Below are positions 6,568-9,428 of a DNA stretch of 9,428 nt, one piece after another. The position numbers and the translations under genes were made by a program. Source of the stretch: Ruminococcaceae bacterium UBA1865 (lineage in GTDB: Bacteria > Bacillota > Clostridia > Oscillospirales > Acutalibacteraceae). How positions within the stretch are numbered: position 1 is the stretch's first letter; the number at the start of each line of letters is the position of its first letter. Below the pieces are notes generated by a model, which had not been told where the DNA came from, did no database searches, and saw only the letters and a program-made list of their open reading frames with translations. The DNA lies in assembly GCA_002338255.1 (NCBI GenBank), contig DDHX01000038.1, positions 436 to 9,863 on the forward strand. The letters run 5' to 3'.

Positions 6568-6592
6568 TATCACAGATATTTCTAATTAACAA
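6564..6592 (-). promoter_or_regulatory. Extended -10 promoter of the alcohol dehydrogenase gene
   Basis: On the minus strand: -35 TTGTTA (6587-6592), 17-base spacer, -10 TATACT (6564-6569) preceded by TGA, forming an extended -10. The leader is about 37 bases. Confidence 0.72.
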
Positions 6593-6627
6593 CATCATTG
6601 TATGAACATTTTTTCGATGCTCTTATC

Positions 6628-6656
6628 TTGCAATTTTCTTTTCTATAAAGTATGAT
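6628..6656 (+). promoter_or_regulatory. Promoter of the short-chain dehydrogenase gene
   Basis: TTGCAA (6628-6633), a 17-base spacer and TATGAT (6651-6656). It is back to back with the alcohol dehydrogenase promoter; the two -35 boxes are 35 bases apart. The leader would be about 48 bases. Confidence 0.65.
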
Positions 6657-6709
6657 GGAAGTAATATGAAATGTATGCTTGTTAGCTTTTAAAGCGATAG
6701 GAGAATATA

Positions 6710-7468
6710 ATGAAGGCATTAATTACAGGGGCAAGTTCGGGTATAGGCCGTGATATGGCCGAAATTTTGAGTGCAAAGGGGTACGATTTAATTTTGGTTG
6801 CGCGCCGGGTGGACAGGCTGGAGCAGGTCAAAAAAAAGTTGAAAACCAATGTGGAAATTGTAGCTGTCGATTTGTCCGACAGAACGGCGTGCATCAACCT
6901 GTATGAACAGGTAAAGGACGAAAATATCGACATCCTGATTAACAACGCGGGGCTGGGCGTTTTTGGCGCATTTGACACATCCGACCTTCAAAAAGAACTG
7001 GCAATGATCGATACCAATATTACGGCAGTACATATTTTAACCAAGCTGTTTTTGAAGGATTTTAAAGCGAGAAATTCGGGCTATATTTTAAACGTCGCTT
7101 CCTCTGCCGCCTTTCAGCCGGGGCCGTTGCTTGCGAGCTACTACGCTTCCAAAGCGTATGTTTTAAGGCTGACGGAAGCAATTTACGAGGAGCTTCGCCG
7201 CGCGGGGAGCAGCGTGCATATTTCTGAGCTGTGCCCGGGGCCGGTTCACACGGAGTTCGACTCGGTAGCTGATGTAAAATTCAGTGTCAAAGGCCTCGAG
7301 AGCCGTTACGTCGCCGAATACGCAATTACAAAAATGTTTCAAAAGAAGCTTGTGATTGTTCCGGGAACCACCATGAAGCTCGCCCGCTTTTTCGGTAAAT
7401 TTACGCCGGAAAAACAGCTTTTGAAAGTTGCGTATCATATGCAGAAAAGAAAAGGCGATAATTTATAA
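6710..7468 (+). CDS. Short-chain dehydrogenase/reductase (classical SDR, DltE/YqjQ-like)
   Basis: The 252-residue protein is a classical cytoplasmic SDR oxidoreductase. It shows the cofactor loop TGASSGIG (6-13), an Asp54-Leu pair contacting the adenine, NNAG (78-81), Asn103, and the catalytic set Ser131, Tyr144 and Lys148 in NVASS and YYASK. Arg32-Arg33 after the second strand favours NADP(H). LCPGPVHTEF follows at the usual PG position. The C-terminus is basic (KRKGDNL), with a MKLARFFGKFTPEK segment typical of the DltE-like, substrate-uncharacterised branch. The substrate cannot be read from sequence. ATG 6710 has AGGAGA (6699-6704) five bases upstream and immediately precedes the first beta strand. 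It is divergent from the alcohol dehydrogenase gene; whether they act together is unproven. Confidence 0.9.
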   Translation: MKALITGASSGIGRDMAEILSAKGYDLILVARRVDRLEQVKKKLKTNVEIVAVDLSDRTACINLYEQVKDENIDILINNAGLGVFGAFDTSDLQKELAMIDTNITAVHILTKLFLKDFKARNSGYILNVASSAAFQPGPLLASYYASKAYVLRLTEAIYEELRRAGSSVHISELCPGPVHTEFDSVADVKFSVKGLESRYVAEYAITKMFQKKLVIVPGTTMKLARFFGKFTPEKQLLKVAYHMQKRKGDNL

Positions 7469-7496
7469 TCAAAATAGCTTTCCGCAATAAAGCATA

Positions 7497-7544
7497 AAAA
7501 AGCAGCCTAATTCCGTCCTTTGAAACGGAACCCGGCTGCTTTTT
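7497..7544. terminator. Bidirectional intrinsic terminator between SDR and HAD genes
   Basis: AAAAAGCAGCC (7497-7507) pairs with GGCTGCTTTTT (7534-7544), and an inner TTCCGT/ACGGAA pair (7511-7516, 7525-7530) extends it above a small three-by-three internal loop. The plus tail continues TTTTGTTTTG-like; the minus strand ends in a run of six T. It lies 28 bases after the SDR stop. Confidence 0.9.
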
Positions 7545-7579
7545 GTTTTGCACATAAAACTTAGCGCTGATTGGAGATA

Positions 7580-8410
7580 CTAATTTAAATCAAGAAATTT
7601 TTGAATCGCATATGCAACGCCGTCTTCTTCATTGGTGCGCGTTATAAAATCCGCAACAGGCTTCAAAGGTTCAATTGCATTTTGCATTGCCACCCCGCAG
7701 CCCGCAAACTTCAGCATTTCAAAATCGTTGCTCCCGTCGCCGAACGCCATCACCTGCTCGGGGCGGATGCCAAGGTGACCGCACAGGCGGCCAAGCGCTT
7801 CCCCCTTGTTTGCGGTGGCACGGTTGATTTCGATATTCTGTAAAAAGGACGAGGTAATCGCATATTCCTTCATATTGCCGAGCTTTTCGCGCAGTTCCAC
7901 GCACACTTCCGGCTCCATATATGGAATATTCACTTTTTCAATACGTTTATTCTCCCTTTTCAAAAAGCCGGGCATATCGTCAACAAATGTTTGTGATTCC
8001 ATAATAATATCAATATAAAGCTGAGGAAAATTCTTGAATGTGGATATCAGCGGCAGGTTCTTTTTATCGGTATAGGAACCTCCTTCGCAATAAGCCTCTA
8101 CAAACAGGTTGTAACCCGCAAGAAAATCAATCAGCTTGACTGATTCCTGTTCTGTCATTAAATTCGAGTAGAGAATGGAGTTGTCCTCCAAATCATATAC
8201 AGAGGCGCCATTGGAAGTAATGACATACCGAATCGCGCCCACGTCAAGAATCGGCTTGGGGATCATTTTTTTCGGCCGGCCTGTTGTCGGTACAATATGG
8301 ATGCCTCGTGCCTGTGCAGCCTGAAGCACTTTTGTGTTTCTTTGAGACATGGTTTTATCATTCCTCAAAGTAGTACCGTCCATATCCAATGCAATCAGTT
8401 TAATGTCCAA
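7580..8410 (-). CDS. Cof-type HAD-superfamily phosphatase (TTG start)
   Basis: This is a 276-residue member of the Cof/YwpJ group of HAD hydrolases, cytoplasmic Mg-dependent phosphatases usually acting on sugar phosphates or flavin and pyridoxal phosphates. All four HAD motifs are visible: DMDGT (9-13, nucleophile Asp9 and acid Asp11), TTGR (42-45), Lys202 in NKGEAL, and GDGSNDFEML (Asp225, Asp229). The long insert between motifs II and III (about 80-195) is the C2-type cap that sets substrate choice. The start is a TTG at 8410 with AGGAGG (8421-8426) ten bases before it; no in-frame ATG precedes the essential Asp9, so TTG is required. An out-of-frame ATG at 8417 opens a five-codon reading frame across the TTG. 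It is a single-gene unit with its own promoter. Substrate is not assignable. Confidence 0.93.
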   Translation of the reverse strand: MDIKLIALDMDGTTLRNDKTMSQRNTKVLQAAQARGIHIVPTTGRPKKMIPKPILDVGAIRYVITSNGASVYDLEDNSILYSNLMTEQESVKLIDFLAGYNLFVEAYCEGGSYTDKKNLPLISTFKNFPQLYIDIIMESQTFVDDMPGFLKRENKRIEKVNIPYMEPEVCVELREKLGNMKEYAITSSFLQNIEINRATANKGEALGRLCGHLGIRPEQVMAFGDGSNDFEMLKFAGCGVAMQNAIEPLKPVADFITRTNEEDGVAYAIQKFLDLN

Positions 8411-8453
8411 GAATCATTTCCCTCCTCAGCAGTAAATCATTTCCTGTATTATC

Positions 8454-8481
8454 ATTATATCATCTATAGCAGGAATGACAA
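8454..8481 (-). promoter_or_regulatory. Promoter of the HAD phosphatase gene
   Basis: On the minus strand: TTGTCA (8476-8481), 16-base spacer, perfect TATAAT (8454-8459) preceded by TGA, an extended -10. The leader is about 37 bases. Confidence 0.72.
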
Positions 8482-8662
8482 ACTGCTTTCCGAAAGACTG
8501 TGATTTAGTCGATAAAAATCGTTTGTATTTTATTATAATTGGCTATTTTGTATAACTTTATAGTAAAATAATTGTGCGATTTTGAGTTGTGATTTTTGTG
8601 TTAATTATTTATCTAAATTTCACTATTATTGCTATTTTGAATATATATTATTTATTTAAGCG

Positions 8663-8671
8663 TGTTATAAT
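8663..8671 (+). promoter_or_regulatory. Extended -10 element, candidate promoter for the LDH-like gene
   Basis: TGTTATAAT is a perfect extended -10. No good -35 exists at 16-18 bases; TTGAAT at 8637-8642 is 23 bases away. Transcription would begin near 8678, leaving about 300 bases of leader across the membrane-protein remnant before the ATG at 8975. No better promoter is visible closer to that gene. Confidence 0.45.
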
Positions 8672-8692
8672 GATTTCGATTTCGATATTTTT

Positions 8693-8710
8693 TTGTTAAA
8701 TATATCACAA
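8693..8710. promoter_or_regulatory. Rex-type operator (redox repressor site)
   Basis: TTGTTAAATATATCACAA fits TTGTKA-N6-TMACAA, the palindrome bound by the NADH-sensing repressor Rex, at every fixed position. It would lie about +15 to +32 from the extended -10 upstream, suitable for repression. Rex commonly controls ldh and adh genes in Firmicutes, consistent with the LDH-like gene downstream. The rex gene itself is not in the window. Confidence 0.6.
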
Positions 8711-8726
8711 CTATTTAACTGTATTT

Positions 8727-8972
8727 TGGTCCTTTTCCCGGTTCGTCCGGTGGTATCCAAGCGTTTTCGCGCTCTTTTGCAGCCGCACCTTCGGTTTGGC
8801 GATTATTCCGGCAGTTCTGCTTTGGCGCATTGCCACCTACTGTGTAAACCTTCTTTTGGGCTGTATCATCGTCTGTTTTGACAACAGGCGATACCCAAAG
8901 ATTGATTTATCGAGCAGTGACGATACGGACAAAAATTTATATAGCATAGTAAAGATTAGGAGAAGCGATTAA
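8727..8972 (+). pseudogene. 3' remnant of an integral-membrane protein gene, possibly flippase-like/LPG-synthase TM domain family
   Basis: A frame open from 8700 to TAA 8970-8972 has no ATG or GTG at its beginning and is preceded by an in-frame TAA at 8697. It encodes a coherent protein C-terminus: an aromatic, basic RFVRWYP segment, then a hydrophobic helix pair around AIIPAVLLWRIATY and VNLLLGCIIVCF, a basic turn DNRRYPK and an acidic tail. The LLWR-x3-Y-x4-LLLG arrangement recalls the last helices of the UPF0104/lysylphosphatidylglycerol-synthase transmembrane (flippase-like) family, but this is recall, not a search. Its GC rises sharply against the AT-rich DNA before it. It ends two bases before the LDH-like ATG and contains that gene's ribosome site. 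Most likely a 5'-deleted gene. Confidence 0.5.
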
Positions 8973-8974
8973 TC

Positions 8975-9428
8975 ATGAAAAAAGGAAATAAGATCAGCAT
9001 TTTAGGCGCGGGAAACGTGGGCGCAACAATCGCCTACACCCTCACACTCGACGGCATGGCTTCCGAAATTGTTTTGGTTGACATCAACACAAACAAGGCA
9101 AAAGGTGAAGCAATGGACATTATCCAGGGCACAGCACTTTGCCAGCCGGTCAACATTCACTACGGCGAATATTCTGACGTTGCGGGCTCCGACATTGTCA
9201 TCGTTACGATCGGCAGCGCGCGTAAACCCGGCCAGACCAGAATTGACCTTGCACAGGGCAACGTCAATATTGTTAAGAGCGTAATGCCGCAAGTCGCTAA
9301 ATACGCGCCTGACGCCATGTATGTTGTCGTCAGCAACCCGGTCGACATCGTTACTTACACAATTTTGAAAACAACCGGCCTTTCGGAATCCCAGGTTTTC
9401 GGTTCTGGTACTCTGCTTGATTCAAGCC
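8975..9428 (+). CDS. ldh: L-lactate/malate dehydrogenase family protein, probably L-lactate dehydrogenase; 3' end outside window
   Basis: The first 151 residues of an NAD-dependent 2-hydroxyacid dehydrogenase are present, about half of the usual 310-320. The Rossmann fold shows GAGNVGA (11-17) and Asp36 in VLVDIN, which favours NAD. A GEAMDIIQG segment follows, then the mobile loop GSARKPGQTRIDL, SNPVDI and GSGTLLDSS. Lactate dehydrogenase would reduce pyruvate to lactate to regenerate NAD in fermentation. The GTLLDSS ending and PGQTRIDL loop look lactate-type. However, the residue before KPG, which is Gln102 in classical LDH, is Arg83 here, as in malate dehydrogenases. The active-site His and substrate-cleft residues beyond 151 are not in the window. 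The ATG at 8975 has AGGAG (8958-8962) at a rather long 12 bases. A Rex-type box upstream fits an LDH role. Confidence 0.88.
   Translation, partial: MKKGNKISILGAGNVGATIAYTLTLDGMASEIVLVDINTNKAKGEAMDIIQGTALCQPVNIHYGEYSDVAGSDIVIVTIGSARKPGQTRIDLAQGNVNIVKSVMPQVAKYAPDAMYVVVSNPVDIVTYTILKTTGLSESQVFGSGTLLDSS

Larger units (their letters stand above)
8482..8726. other. AT-rich intergenic stretch
   Basis: No gene is seen. The stretch is strikingly A/T-rich compared with the genes and contains a short GATTTC repeat (about 8672-8686), an extended -10 element and a Rex-type palindrome, described separately. Composition shifts sharply to higher GC near 8728, where the membrane-protein remnant begins. Confidence 0.6.

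Noticed and set aside
6570..6592. Rex half-site TTGTTAA in the alcohol dehydrogenase -35 region
   Set aside because: The opposing half (TTAACAA or TCACAA at the right spacing) is missing, so it is not a Rex palindrome.
8693..8881. 62-codon open frame starting with ATG
   Set aside because: The frame beside it (8727-8972) gives a far more protein-like membrane C-terminus; this one is cysteine/histidine-rich noise without a ribosome site.
8878..8906. TTGACA as a -35 for a promoter close to the LDH-like gene
   Set aside because: At 17 bases spacing the -10 would be ATTGAT, only three of six matches, and it lies within the remnant's coding sequence.
1..9428. CRISPR arrays, tRNA or rRNA genes, transposases, phage or toxin-antitoxin modules
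   Set aside because: Looked for and not found; no spaced direct repeats, tRNA-like cloverleaf or recognisable mobile-element protein.

Overview
The window looks like chromosomal DNA of a low-to-moderate GC, Gram-positive anaerobe of the Clostridia, most like the Oscillospiraceae/Acutalibacteraceae side. This is inferred from the Firmicutes-type (class III) fructose-1,6-bisphosphatase, strong AGGAGG ribosome sites, consensus sigma-A promoters, a CcpA cre box, a Rex-type box, a sortase-type cell-wall anchor, and a fermentative gene set (iron-type alcohol dehydrogenase, lactate-dehydrogenase-like gene). No rRNA, tRNA, CRISPR array, insertion sequence or phage gene was seen.

Layout. 1-768: 3' part of fbp (gluconeogenesis). 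818-1273: small unrecognised four-helix membrane protein, ending in a hairpin. 1319-2377: mutY (repair of A opposite 8-oxoG). 2461-4263 (minus): secreted 5'-nucleotidase/2',3'-cyclic phosphodiesterase-like enzyme with signal peptide and C-terminal wall-sorting signal. 4264-4613: regulatory gap holding a consensus promoter with two overlapping cre boxes and a decayed copy of the mutY 3' end. 4614-5255: unrecognised exported protein. 5357-6520 (minus): Fe-dependent, YqhD/BDH-like alcohol dehydrogenase. 6710-7468: short-chain dehydrogenase. 7580-8410 (minus): Cof-type HAD phosphatase. 8411-8974: AT-rich gap with promoters, a Rex-type operator and the 3' remnant of a membrane-protein gene. 8975-9428: start of an LDH/MDH-family gene.

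From mutY onward the genes strictly alternate in strand (+ - + - + - +). Each of the three convergent junctions carries one strong hairpin that can stop transcription from both sides. The divergent junctions carry back-to-back promoters. Most genes are therefore probably single-gene transcription units, and functional links between neighbours are weak. The shared theme is central carbon and redox metabolism (fbp, alcohol dehydrogenase, SDR, LDH), with visible carbon-source (CcpA) and NADH/NAD+ (Rex) control sites.

I did not find a convincing new multi-gene system. The most informative observations are the overlapping cre pair on the nucleotidase promoter, the Rex-type site upstream of the LDH-like gene, the arginine at the LDH/MDH specificity position, and two gene remnants (mutY 3' end, flippase-like 3' end) in the intergenic gaps.
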